From the NCBI RefSeq assembly GCF_005877885.1, contig NZ_VCHY01000008.1:62001-126000 (forward strand): 64,000 bases of DNA, written 5' to 3'. Of this stretch, positions 55,290 through 64,000 are shown in pieces. Every line of letters begins with the position of its first letter. Within the stretch, counting starts at the first letter, position 1. The position numbers were made by a program, and so were the translations under genes. The notes beneath the pieces were generated by a model that ran no database searches, had not been told where the DNA came from, and worked only from the letters and a program-made list of their open reading frames with translations. This DNA comes from Labilibacter sediminis (GTDB lineage: Bacteria; Bacteroidota; Bacteroidia; Bacteroidales; Marinilabiliaceae).

Positions 55290-56810
55290 CTAGTAACCAT
55301 CATTTTGAACTAGTTTGAAATCACCTTCTGTTTTGTCTATTTCTCCTTGAGGGATAGGTAGGTACTTCATATAATCCGCCCATGTTCTTTCTGATAAATA
55401 TTCTGGAATATTTTCAGAAAGTATATCTGTATCACCCCATCTTAAAATATCCCAAAAACGGATACCTTCACCGATAAATTCGCGTCGGCGCTCCAGCTTT
55501 ATATTGTCAGAAGTTGCAGCTATTGGATCAACACCTGCACGTTTTCTTACTGCATCAAGAGCAACTTCTGCTGTTAAATCACCAACTGGAGCAACACCAT
55601 GAATAACTATTAATTCAGCTGCGTTTAGTAAAACTTCTGCATAACGGAATATTCTTACATTATTTTCGTAATTCAAATCCTCACCGAAAGGAGCTTCGTT
55701 ATAATCCTCACGGGCAGCATACTTGGCCATAAAATAACCTGTATTTTGAAAACGTTCAGTGTAAGTGCCATCTTTAAACTGATTAACTGAAGCAGCTAGA
55801 CGTTCATCTCCTTCCTCATAAATATCAACTATATTCGGACGAATCGGACCAAAGCCCCATCCTCCTTTATATATATCCAATCCACTTAATAGATCATCTC
55901 CTTTAAGTTCGTTTGGTGAAATAAATGCAGGTAAATTAGTACCAAATCCAGCCCAAGCTTCACCCCAATCTTTACCTTTAGGAAGATGGTTAGCTTCAAA
56001 TATTGATCCTGAACCAAACTCTCCTTCACGATCCCAAATACTTGCATAATTTGGTAACGAATAAGCTCCTGAACTATAAATACTTTGCATATCTGTTAAA
56101 ACCTGCGTGTATTTACTTTGGTCTTTCTGATGCATAACAATACGTGCTTTAAGCATCATTGCAGCAGCCTTAGTAGCACGACCGTGATTTGAAGAAGTTG
56201 TACTCATTGGCAATTTATCATCTGCAATAGCAAAGTCTATATCTTCAATTAGTTCTGCATAAATTTCATCAGCTGTATACTGCTTGGCCATGTATGGCGC
56301 TGGTAAATCGTCTTCGAAATATGGAATATTACCCCAGAATTTCCATAACCAATGAACGTAGTAAGCTCTTAAAAACCGAGCTTCAGCCTTATATTGATTA
56401 AGATTATCTTCAGGAACATTAACTGCATTTTCGCAAGCAATTATTGCATTATTACAACGAGCTAAACCACTATAATAAATATTCCATAATCCTGCAGGTG
56501 TAAGTTCCGATGTAGAAGTAAACTGGGATAAGTTGTACAAAAATCCTTGATCACCTGCATCACCACCACCTTTAAAGATATCATCTGAACGTAAATCTGA
56601 TAAAAGGGGTACACTATTATAATTGAAGTCGGCATAACTATCAAATAGTAAAATCTGATAACAAGCACCTAGGTTCGATAAAATTGCTCCTTCCGTTGCT
56701 GGTCCACCTGCCTCTTGGGACGAAGTTGGCGTCACAGTTAAGAAATCATCACTGCATGATGTTATACTAACTAACACAGCGATTATTAAAGTTTTAATAT
56801 ATATATTCAT
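55290..56810 (-). CDS. SusD/RagB-family glycan-binding lipoprotein
   Basis: 506 residues. Lipobox SITSC (C19) with the typical following SDDFLTVTPTSSQEAGGP. TPR-like helices (ARFLRAYYVHWLWKFWGNIPYFED) and the conserved late region NVRIFRYAEVLLNAAEL and RRREFIGEGIRFWDILRWGD identify the family. It forms the lid on the SusC channel. It lies 18 bp after susC and 30 bp before the binding-protein gene, so it is co-transcribed. Confidence 0.96.
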   Translation of the reverse strand: MNIYIKTLIIAVLVSITSCSDDFLTVTPTSSQEAGGPATEGAILSNLGACYQILLFDSYADFNYNSVPLLSDLRSDDIFKGGGDAGDQGFLYNLSQFTSTSELTPAGLWNIYYSGLARCNNAIIACENAVNVPEDNLNQYKAEARFLRAYYVHWLWKFWGNIPYFEDDLPAPYMAKQYTADEIYAELIEDIDFAIADDKLPMSTTSSNHGRATKAAAMMLKARIVMHQKDQSKYTQVLTDMQSIYSSGAYSLPNYASIWDREGEFGSGSIFEANHLPKGKDWGEAWAGFGTNLPAFISPNELKGDDLLSGLDIYKGGWGFGPIRPNIVDIYEEGDERLAASVNQFKDGTYTERFQNTGYFMAKYAAREDYNEAPFGEDLNYENNVRIFRYAEVLLNAAELIVIHGVAPVGDLTAEVALDAVRKRAGVDPIAATSDNIKLERRREFIGEGIRFWDILRWGDTDILSENIPEYLSERTWADYMKYLPIPQGEIDKTEGDFKLVQNDGY

Positions 56811-56828
56811 GATTAAATCATTTTGCGA

Positions 56829-59800
56829 TTAGAAAGTAATATTAGCTCCTACCGAAATAGTTCTTGATTGTGGATAAATACCTCTATCAACACCTATACT
56901 TGTAAAGTCTCCTGAAGCAACCTCTGGATCAAAACCATCATAACCTGTTATCGTAAATAAGTTTTCAGCAGCTACAAAAACTCGTAACCTTGTTAAATAT
57001 GTTTTACTTAAAATTGAATTGGGAACGGTATAACCAAGTTGTATATTCTTTAAGCGCACATAGGCACCGTCTTTAACATACAGGTCTGATGAAATCCAGT
57101 TTTTGCTATAATCACTTGATGTTAACCTTGGTAGCGAATTGGATGTTCCTTCTCCGTGCCAACGATCAAGAGACTCTCCAGGAAGGTTCATCATTGGGAT
57201 ATCTCCACGGCGAGAAATATCAAAGATATCGTTTCCTATGGCACCTTGGAAAAACATACTTAGATCAAAATCTTTCCAATCACCACCAATACTTAAACCA
57301 AAAGTCCAGTCAGGAGTACCTTTACCAATATTGGTACGGTCCTCATCATCGATAACTCCATCATTATTTAAGTCAACAAACCTTACATCACCAGGCTGCA
57401 CATCTTTATCATACTTGGTATTGTAGGCATCAGCTTGAGCTTCATTTTGAATAATACCATCCGTTTTATAACCATAAAAATGAGGATAAACATCACCGTT
57501 TTGTCCACGAACAAAGTTTCCTAATCCAGATGCATTTTCGTAAAATATCTCACCTGATTCATTGCCCAAATCGATTAACTTATTCTTTAAATAAGAAGCA
57601 TTTGCCATAATGTTGTAACTAAAATCACCAATGTTATTTTTATAAGTCACTTCAATTTCAACTCCTGAATTCTCCATATCGCCAACATTTGCAATAGGTG
57701 CTCCTTTACCTACGTATCTTGGAATAGGTTGATCGATTAACATTCCTTTGGTATCCTTTTTAAAATAATCGAATCCAATTGCCAAAGAACTATTAAAAAG
57801 ACGTGTATCAAAACCAATATCTAACTGTTCTGATTCTTCCCAAATTACAAGAGGGTTAGATATACGCGATGGTGTACTTCCATATTGTAAATATTGATCA
57901 TCTCCACTTCCAAAGTAATAATTTACGTTTCCGTCCATCAAACTTGTATAAGAGAATGCATCGATATTTTCATTACCATTAGTACCCCAACTTGCACGAA
58001 GTTTTAAATAACCAAACCAATTCGGTCTGTTTTCCATAAAGCTTTCATTGGTTACATTCCAACCTACAGAAGCTGAACTGAATGTTGCCCATTTGTTCTC
58101 TGGTCCAAAATTTGATGATCCGTCACGACGAACAGTCCCTTGAATCATATATCTTTCTTTATAGTTATAATCGATACGACCAAAGTAAGAAGCTAAAGTT
58201 TTACCTGTAGCACCATCTGTACCTCCAGCTAGTATTTCATCCTTTGGATCAGCAGTTGCATAATCTATGGTTGCTTTTGACGGATCATACTCCACAAGAT
58301 CAAAATCATCACCATATAAATGACGAGAAGTATACTCACGTGCTGACTGTCCTAATAAGACACCTATATTATGATCTTCCGCTAACGTTTTGTTATAAGT
58401 TAAAGTATTTTCAACCTGCCAGGTGAATCCTCTATGCATGTTGGAGTATACTTGACTCCTTGTATAATTTTTACCCTGAGTAGCAAGAAAATGAGGAAAT
58501 GTATAACCATCTGCTCCCCAAAACGCTAAATCTACACCGTAAGAACTTTTAAACTTCAATCCTTCATATATATCAAGTTCTCCCCACATTGTTGCCACAA
58601 TCTTATCGGAATTATCGATTGCACTTGTTGGAGCATTTAACATGGCTACCGGATTGGCAATTTCTTGAAAACCACTTGGTGGTAAAGAAAAAACACGTCC
58701 ATCTTTATCGGTAACAGCAGTTGGATATTCGGCTAAAACACCATCAGGATCCTCAGCGTAAACAGGAACATTAGGATTAAAAGCCAAAGCACTACCCAAA
58801 ACAGAACCAAACTCAGAATTTGTTTCGATTCCTGATTTTTTATCTCTTGAATACGCTGCATTAACTCCTACCTTTAATCCACTAAATAAATCACGGGCTT
58901 CATCCCATACTTTATATGTAGTATTGGTACGAATACTATAACGTTCGTAATTAGAGCGTCCATAATTACCACCTACAATACCTTCATGATCAAAATAGCT
59001 AAAAGATAAAAAGTAGTTAATATCATCTTTTCCACCACTTAAACTAACCTGGTGACTTTGAACAGGAGCGTTATAGTTAAACGTCTCATCCTGCCAATCT
59101 GTTCCTTTTCCTGCAGCAGCAACTTGTTCTGACGTATATAATGGATCTCGGCCATCATTTAACAGGGTTTCATTCATTAACACCATGTATTCTGTTCCAT
59201 CCAGTACAGATCTTTTTTTCCATGGATTTTGCCACCCATAAGAAACATCATAACTGATTTTCATTTTACCCGACTTACCAGACTTTGTGGTAACAAGGAT
59301 AACTCCATTAGCAGCACGAGCACCATAAATAGCAGCAGAGGCAGCATCTTTTAGTACTTCAACAGATTCAATATCTGCAGGATTTAAGAAATTAATCCCT
59401 CCATCAACTGCCATACCGTCTACGATATATAACGGATCACTGTTATTAATTGTACCTATACCTCTAATACGAACCTTAGAATCAGAACCTGGCTGACCTG
59501 AGCTCTGCGTAATCTGTACACCAGAAACACGCCCCTTCAACACATCTTCAATTCGTGAAGGCGTCGCAATTTCAAGATCTTCTGATGATACACTACTGAT
59601 AGCAGCAGTAACCACACTCTTTTTCTGAACACCATAACCAATAACTACTACTTCGTCTAAATCAGAAATATCAGCTTGCATTACTACATCCAGCCTTTCT
59701 GATTCAACAACGAACTCTTGGGTTTGCATTCCAATAAAGGAGAATACAACTAAATCACCTTTATTGACTTGAAGTGAATAATCACCATCAATTGTTGTAA

Positions 59801-59954
59801 TAGTACCAACGGTAGTACCTTTTACTATTACACTAACTCCCGGGATAGGAGCTCCATCTTCTGCAGATGTAACCTTTCCTGTTACAGTATACTCTTGAGC
59901 GAATATCGCTGTAGATAGTAACAACAGGAAAAATGTTCCTAATAAATGTTTCAT
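56829..59954 (-). CDS. SusC/RagA-family TonB-dependent transporter
   Basis: 1041 residues from ATG 59954 (MKHLLGTFFLLLLSTAIFAQ signal); the frame extends 11 codons upstream without sense. It has an N-terminal carboxypeptidase-like domain (TVTGKVTSAEDGAPIPGVSV), a TonB-dependent plug with VVIGYGVQKKSVVTAA, VRIRGIGTINNSDPLYIVDG and SVEVLKDAASAAIYGARAANG, then a 22-strand barrel ending ISVGANITF. It imports glucan oligosaccharides across the outer membrane with SusD. It is the first structural gene after the regulator. Confidence 0.96.
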   Translation of the reverse strand: MKHLLGTFFLLLLSTAIFAQEYTVTGKVTSAEDGAPIPGVSVIVKGTTVGTITTIDGDYSLQVNKGDLVVFSFIGMQTQEFVVESERLDVVMQADISDLDEVVVIGYGVQKKSVVTAAISSVSSEDLEIATPSRIEDVLKGRVSGVQITQSSGQPGSDSKVRIRGIGTINNSDPLYIVDGMAVDGGINFLNPADIESVEVLKDAASAAIYGARAANGVILVTTKSGKSGKMKISYDVSYGWQNPWKKRSVLDGTEYMVLMNETLLNDGRDPLYTSEQVAAAGKGTDWQDETFNYNAPVQSHQVSLSGGKDDINYFLSFSYFDHEGIVGGNYGRSNYERYSIRTNTTYKVWDEARDLFSGLKVGVNAAYSRDKKSGIETNSEFGSVLGSALAFNPNVPVYAEDPDGVLAEYPTAVTDKDGRVFSLPPSGFQEIANPVAMLNAPTSAIDNSDKIVATMWGELDIYEGLKFKSSYGVDLAFWGADGYTFPHFLATQGKNYTRSQVYSNMHRGFTWQVENTLTYNKTLAEDHNIGVLLGQSAREYTSRHLYGDDFDLVEYDPSKATIDYATADPKDEILAGGTDGATGKTLASYFGRIDYNYKERYMIQGTVRRDGSSNFGPENKWATFSSASVGWNVTNESFMENRPNWFGYLKLRASWGTNGNENIDAFSYTSLMDGNVNYYFGSGDDQYLQYGSTPSRISNPLVIWEESEQLDIGFDTRLFNSSLAIGFDYFKKDTKGMLIDQPIPRYVGKGAPIANVGDMENSGVEIEVTYKNNIGDFSYNIMANASYLKNKLIDLGNESGEIFYENASGLGNFVRGQNGDVYPHFYGYKTDGIIQNEAQADAYNTKYDKDVQPGDVRFVDLNNDGVIDDEDRTNIGKGTPDWTFGLSIGGDWKDFDLSMFFQGAIGNDIFDISRRGDIPMMNLPGESLDRWHGEGTSNSLPRLTSSDYSKNWISSDLYVKDGAYVRLKNIQLGYTVPNSILSKTYLTRLRVFVAAENLFTITGYDGFDPEVASGDFTSIGVDRGIYPQSRTISVGANITF

Positions 59955-60037
59955 ATCATTTTGGATTTTAGAATTAATCTGAAACAAAATTCACCACATT
60001 TGTTAATGTTTCATAATTAATCACATCACAAAAAACT

Positions 60038-60188
60038 CATTTTACAACATTTACTACCTCATATAAAACTCACACAACATTATTTACTTGCCTTTTTTTC
60101 AACCCATTAAAAAATCATTTTTACATTTTTTAACTACATCCACAAACTCACTTACCAAAAATCGTCCAAATAAACATTTTTTACATTT
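60038..60188. promoter_or_regulatory. Candidate repeated motif upstream of susC
   Basis: CATTTTTTACATTT (60175-60188), CATTTTTACATTT (60116-60128) and CATTTTACAACATTT (60038-60052) are similar words spaced 59 and 78 bases apart in the susC leader. They could be binding sites for the LuxR-type regulator. The region is very AT-rich, so chance similarity is possible. No clear TAnnTTTG promoter was found for susC. Confidence 0.25.
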
Positions 60189-60388
60189 ATTAACAAAGAT
60201 CTTTAAAAGAGTAGAAAAACTTAGCAAGCAATTATCCCTCTATTTTTCCTTTTAATAAGTAAAACAACCGATATACAAGTTTTTTTTGAGATGCATTGAA
60301 CCTAACTTAAATACAATACGAGTCGAAATAGCCTGTTCTAAAATAACGACCCAATGAGTTTTTAGGATGAAAATAACACTATTTAACC

Positions 60389-60644
60389 TGAGTTCGATAA
60401 AATTATAGAGCTCAGATTTCATTAAATGATTGATTTACAATGTAAATTTTAGAGACATAGCGAGCTATGGAGAGAAAATTTAAAGCAGTAAATGGATTAT
60501 TTAATGAAAAGCGCACAGATTCCACTTATAAACATCCATTTTCTGCGTCATATTTGTTAGTCATAGCCCGCTATGTCGTCACAAATATTTCTTGAAACAA
60601 TATGTTCATAAGCGGTCTGAGCCAATAATTTTATATCGAACTCA
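60389..60644. repeat. Palindromic element P2 (256 bp)
   Basis: The left end TGAGTTCGATAAAATTAT and right end ATAATTTTATATCGAACTCA are inverted repeats with one 2-base gap, each followed inward by CTCAGA/TCTGAG. Two internal dyads, CATAGCGAGCTATG (60456-60469) and CATAGCCCGCTATG (60562-60575), recall the centre of family A. It lies between the regulator gene and susC. Confidence 0.75.
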
Positions 60645-60666
60645 GTTTATTTACATTTTACGCGAG

Positions 60667-60705
60667 CAAAAAAAAAGCAGGAGAGCATTAACACTTCCCT
60701 GCTTA
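60667..60705 (-). terminator. Rho-independent terminator of the LuxR-type regulator
   Basis: In the minus transcript AAGCAGG..AG and CU..CCUGCUU form a stem with a 2x2 internal loop, followed by U9. It lies 25 bases after the regulator stop, so the regulator is transcribed separately from susC. Confidence 0.85.
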
Positions 60706-60729
60706 AAAAGTTTAACGAAGAATTGTTCG

Positions 60730-63639
60730 TTATTGAATCTTATCAATATATGATGTAAGGTTTTCGCCCTGGTGAATACCTAATTTTTGTCGAAGTTTAT
60801 ATCGGTTATTCTCAACAGCTCTGGTGGTAATATTCATTAAAGATGCAATTTCCTTTGACGACATTCCCATTTTAACGTATGCGCTAAGCTTTTGCTCCCG
60901 GATGGATAAATCTGGATGCAATTCATTCAACTTTTTAAGAAATGCTTCATGTACCTGACCAAAATGCATTTCAAAAACCTCCCAGTTGTTTTCATTATCG
61001 ATATCTTTGTCAATCTTCTTAATTAATCCTTGTATCTTCCTGTCAGATTCTTTCTTCTCTACAATCTTAGTTATCTTTTTTAATTGCAACTTTATATCTG
61101 ACAGCAAATTATTTTTGTGTATAAGGTTGATGGTCGAGTTTGCCAATTCCTTTTCCTTAAAGATCATCTCTCCTCTAAGCTTTTCATTACGCATACGAAT
61201 CATTTCCTTCTCTGACATCAGCGCTGCATTCTGTAAATGTTCCTCCTTTGCCTTAAACCTTTCTTTCTGCTTTATCTTCTCCTTCTCTTTACTTAATTCA
61301 ATTCTGCGGTTAAAAAGATAGATAGTGAGTAACAATATAAACACAATAGCTAAAGCATAACCAGTTTTGGCCAGCATACTCCTATACCAGGGTGGGTTGA
61401 TGATAAATTTAAACCGAACAGGCTCCGTAATCACTCCATACATATTTTTGGCTCTAACTTCAAACTCATATTCTCCCTCCCGCAGGTTTGCAAAAGATCG
61501 GCTGGATATATTTCCCCATACACTTGGCTCTGCATCAAAATTCTTAAGAAAAGTGGAGTATTGAATATTCTTTCGCTCATGAAACGAAGCTGCATAATGA
61601 ACCCTAAAAGAATTTTTTCGGAATGGGTAATCTGGCACAACACTTTGCCATTCTGAATCACTGTAATTATTAAGTTGGTACTGAACGGAATCCTGCTCTC
61701 CAACAAATAACCTAATATGAACTTTAAAAGGTTGCTTAAAATTCTTAGGCCCTTCAATGGCATAATGCGCAAAACCATCTTCAACCCCAAAAAACACATT
61801 GTTTAAGTCTTCAACAAATAAAAATTCGAAACCATTCACTAACTTCCTTTCAACAGGTAAAAAGGGATATTCAATTTTTTTATAGCTCCCATCTTCAAGA
61901 TATCTTAATACCACAACTCTGCTACCAACAGGACACCATAAATTACCAAAGCGATCCTCCTTTATGGAAGTGGGAAATTCTCCCGGTGTAAAAAATGAAT
62001 CATATTTATTTACCCTTTCAAATCTATCAGAACTACGTGAAATTTCGAAAATTCCATCTGGGCCTGATAAAATACACTTCCCTTTAATTTTAGATAAAAC
62101 CAATGACGACTGGTTACCTTCAAAGGAATTGATTTTAAAAGTATCTACATCTAAAACCTCTGAATAATCGCTACTCATTTTTAACCTGTAGATTCCATTA
62201 TAACCATGAGAAATCCACACATAACCATTGTCATCAAACTCAATAAATCGTGACGACTCACTATAACCTTCAACTTTTTGTTTAAACTTCCAGATTCCGT
62301 TGTCTTTTTCAAATAAAACTAATCCTGTATAGGTTCCAGACAGCAACACTTCAGGCTTATTCGGAATTTTTATGAAGTTCCAAACACCATTAATTTCCGG
62401 TGGAGTAATTGACTGTACTGAAGTTTTTGAGATATTAAAAACCCCCAGATTATGACCACACAAAAGGCTATTATCGTCCTTAAACAAACTCCATACCTGT
62501 CCCTCTGTACCTCTAACACGTTTAAAATGACTTCTATCTTTTAATGGATCAGAAAAATCCTGTTCTGATATACTATATACTGCCTGGTTGGTCCCGAAAT
62601 AGTAAGCACCCTTATATTTCTCTAATACATATCCGGTACCTATATTATAATATCCTTGTAAAAAAGACATCCCGGAATTTAAATTTACCCTGGCGATTCC
62701 ATTATCTAAACCACACCAAACATTTCCTTCCGTATCTTTTCCGACACTGAGTACAGTGTTATTATGAAGTCCCTTGTCCTTATCTATTTGTAAAATAATT
62801 TCGCCCGACTTATTAATTACCACAAGCCCCCCCTGTATAGTTCCGTATATAATACTATTATCATCATACTTTATGCCACAGAAAACATTTACCGCTTTCA
62901 ATACTTTATTGGCCGGAACATCCCATTTTTTTATATCCTGCATATTCCAGATGTACAGGCCATTTTTCATTGTACCAATAATGATCTCGGTATCAGACAG
63001 GGGGACAATAGAATTCACCTCCATTCCTGAAAAGATATGACCTCCTCCAACCGGGAACAGATTATCACCACGCATCTCCATCAGTCCTGCTTTCTCATCA
63101 TGAACCAAAAGCAAACCATTCACAGAAAAAGATGACATAAAACGAGATCGGGAAGGAATAACCTTTATTAATTTATCATCCTTAAATATAACCATACCCT
63201 TATCTGCCTGAAAAACTATCCTGTCGTTCCATTCGTGGATATTCCAATAATCTTCGAGCTGAGTAAGTTCCTGATCAACTACCAGTGTATTATATGTAAG
63301 CCGGCTCAACGAATCATAATTTAAATACCCCAATTCCCGATATGAACCAACATAAATTCTATCATCTATTGCCTTTACACACCTAACAATAAAAGAACCC
63401 ATATCATCATATGATTGCCAACGTTCTCCATCATATTCAACTACTCCATCATTATTGGCAAAATACATAAAGCCTGCTTTGCTCTGCGTAACTCCCCAAT
63501 TTTGCGTAGCTCCATTATACATTCTTCTATTGAAGTATTCAATTTCGGGGATACCTTTTTTCTGAACTTGAGCTATAGACTGATGGAAACTTACAAGGCA
63601 ATAAACCTGTATGGTGATTAAAATATAAATATTTCTCAT
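60730..63639 (-). CDS. Reg_prop/Y_Y_Y transmembrane regulator with LuxR-type HTH
   Basis: 969 residues. It has a signal peptide (about 1-23) and a periplasmic propeller region (about 30-650; NWGVTQSKAGFMYFANNDG, GNVWCGLDNGIARV). A Y_Y_Y-type domain follows (about 665-750, YEFEVRAKNMYGVITEPVRF), then one membrane helix (about 757-777, LAKTGYALAIVFILLLTIYLF). The chain continues as a long Glu/Lys coiled coil (about 782-850) and a LuxR/GerE helix-turn-helix (about 905-965, LSAYVKMGMSSKEIASLMN, AVENNRYKLRQKLGI). There is no histidine kinase or receiver domain. A sensor that binds DNA directly from the membrane is implied. It probably controls the glucan locus. Confidence 0.9.
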   Translation of the reverse strand: MRNIYILITIQVYCLVSFHQSIAQVQKKGIPEIEYFNRRMYNGATQNWGVTQSKAGFMYFANNDGVVEYDGERWQSYDDMGSFIVRCVKAIDDRIYVGSYRELGYLNYDSLSRLTYNTLVVDQELTQLEDYWNIHEWNDRIVFQADKGMVIFKDDKLIKVIPSRSRFMSSFSVNGLLLVHDEKAGLMEMRGDNLFPVGGGHIFSGMEVNSIVPLSDTEIIIGTMKNGLYIWNMQDIKKWDVPANKVLKAVNVFCGIKYDDNSIIYGTIQGGLVVINKSGEIILQIDKDKGLHNNTVLSVGKDTEGNVWCGLDNGIARVNLNSGMSFLQGYYNIGTGYVLEKYKGAYYFGTNQAVYSISEQDFSDPLKDRSHFKRVRGTEGQVWSLFKDDNSLLCGHNLGVFNISKTSVQSITPPEINGVWNFIKIPNKPEVLLSGTYTGLVLFEKDNGIWKFKQKVEGYSESSRFIEFDDNGYVWISHGYNGIYRLKMSSDYSEVLDVDTFKINSFEGNQSSLVLSKIKGKCILSGPDGIFEISRSSDRFERVNKYDSFFTPGEFPTSIKEDRFGNLWCPVGSRVVVLRYLEDGSYKKIEYPFLPVERKLVNGFEFLFVEDLNNVFFGVEDGFAHYAIEGPKNFKQPFKVHIRLFVGEQDSVQYQLNNYSDSEWQSVVPDYPFRKNSFRVHYAASFHERKNIQYSTFLKNFDAEPSVWGNISSRSFANLREGEYEFEVRAKNMYGVITEPVRFKFIINPPWYRSMLAKTGYALAIVFILLLTIYLFNRRIELSKEKEKIKQKERFKAKEEHLQNAALMSEKEMIRMRNEKLRGEMIFKEKELANSTINLIHKNNLLSDIKLQLKKITKIVEKKESDRKIQGLIKKIDKDIDNENNWEVFEMHFGQVHEAFLKKLNELHPDLSIREQKLSAYVKMGMSSKEIASLMNITTRAVENNRYKLRQKLGIHQGENLTSYIDKIQ

Positions 63640-63727
63640 TTGACAATTAATTATTCAACTACAAATTAAGTAAATTCATAACTATCACAAAAAATGCTTT
63701 ATACAAATAAAAAACTCTTGTATTTTT

Positions 63728-64000
63728 ATGCAAATTCTAAAAATGAGTTACAACAAAGCCTTACTAACTTTATTAATGATCATCTTGTGTTCGACAGCTT
63801 TTTGCCAGGAAAGCAAAGAAATACGCAAGATCGATTTTTCAGGCAACTCATCTTTAAGCAACAGCATCTTAAAAGAACTTATTACACTACAAAAAAGCAC
63901 CCGTAAAGATCCTTCATATTATAGTACTGATATTTATGAAGAGGATAAGGATAGAATAAAATCTCTTTACCAACGAGAAGGGTATTTATATGTGGAAATT
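63728..64000 (+). CDS. Omp85/BamA-like outer-membrane assembly protein, partial (N-terminus)
   Basis: 91 codons are visible before the window ends. The frame opens MQILKMSYNKALLTLLMIIL and then CSTAFCQ, a signal peptide (a second ATG five codons in is equally possible). It continues KIDFSGNSSLSNSILKELI ... STDIYEEDKDRIKSLYQREG YLYVEI, the beta-alpha-alpha-beta pattern and FxGN/GY motifs of a POTRA domain. POTRA domains begin Omp85-family proteins (BamA, TamA, surface-protein assembly homologues). The gene is divergent from the regulator, 88 bp away. Confidence 0.75.
   Translation, partial: MQILKMSYNKALLTLLMIILCSTAFCQESKEIRKIDFSGNSSLSNSILKELITLQKSTRKDPSYYSTDIYEEDKDRIKSLYQREGYLYVEI

Overview
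The window looks like chromosome from a marine or saline member of the Bacteroidota, probably order Marinilabiliales or a close relative. The reasons are SusC/SusD pairs, a hybrid two-component regulator, Reg_prop/Y_Y_Y sensor proteins, lipoproteins with short Bacteroidota-type signals, a GldM-like gene, AT-rich DNA, and promoters of the TTTG-N19-TAnnTTTG type (clear copies at 5734-5764 and 7292-7322). No genus can be fixed from sequence reading alone.

Layout. 1-2190: N-terminal part of a large secreted repeat-rich surface protein. 2677-5570: an AmmeMemoRadiSam locus (radical SAM enzyme plus a Memo-AMMECR1 fusion) followed by a frameshifted small gene. 5757-6200: promoter, three identical tRNA-Lys(TTT) copies in perfect 142-bp repeats, terminator. 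6205-7251: an SDR reductase. 7333-12540: a plastic accessory zone with palindromic elements, a decayed glycosyltransferase, a decayed AraC regulator, a DUF4386 membrane protein, and two cassette-like genes whose stop codons sit in or beside attC-like sites, resembling an integron cassette cluster without integrase. 12747-13811: rsgA. 13911-19070: an operon of two Tat-exported Gfo/Idh/MocA oxidoreductases, an ApbE-like protein, a two-domain DUF1080 protein and a small membrane protein. This is probably a 3-keto-glycoside pathway, divergent from a complete hybrid two-component regulator (19290-23285). 23319-29925: DUF481 protein, nitrilase-family amidohydrolase, DUF418 membrane protein, glycosyltransferase, and a subclass B1-type metallo-beta-lactamase with an extra N-terminal domain.

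31163-63639 is a single-strand polysaccharide utilisation locus of about 32 kb, almost certainly for beta-1,3(/1,6)-glucan such as laminarin. In transcription order it holds a Y_Y_Y/LuxR regulator, SusC, SusD, a PKD-containing surface glycan-binding lipoprotein, PKD-GH16, GH3, a mutarotase-like protein, a 1152-residue GH94/GH149-type phosphorylase without signal peptide, two GH17 proteins without signal peptide, a lipoprotein GH17, an MFS carrier, GH16, a second MFS carrier with an inserted cadherin-like domain, GH16 and two more GH3. The proposed logic is outer-surface cutting by GH16/GH17, SusCD uptake, periplasmic trimming by GH3, inner-membrane import by the MFS carriers, then phosphorolysis plus GH17 processing in the cytoplasm. 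A divergent partial Omp85/BamA-like gene ends the window.

The least explained material is intergenic. There are four copies of a ~170-bp palindromic element. One of them carries a nested 329-bp insertion with perfect 18-bp terminal inverted repeats and a 10-bp target duplication. Two other palindromic families share the short CATAGC-GCTATG dyad with it. A hairpin-plus-distant-arm family, whose arms differ in sequence but stay complementary, suggests a structured RNA or a mobile element.
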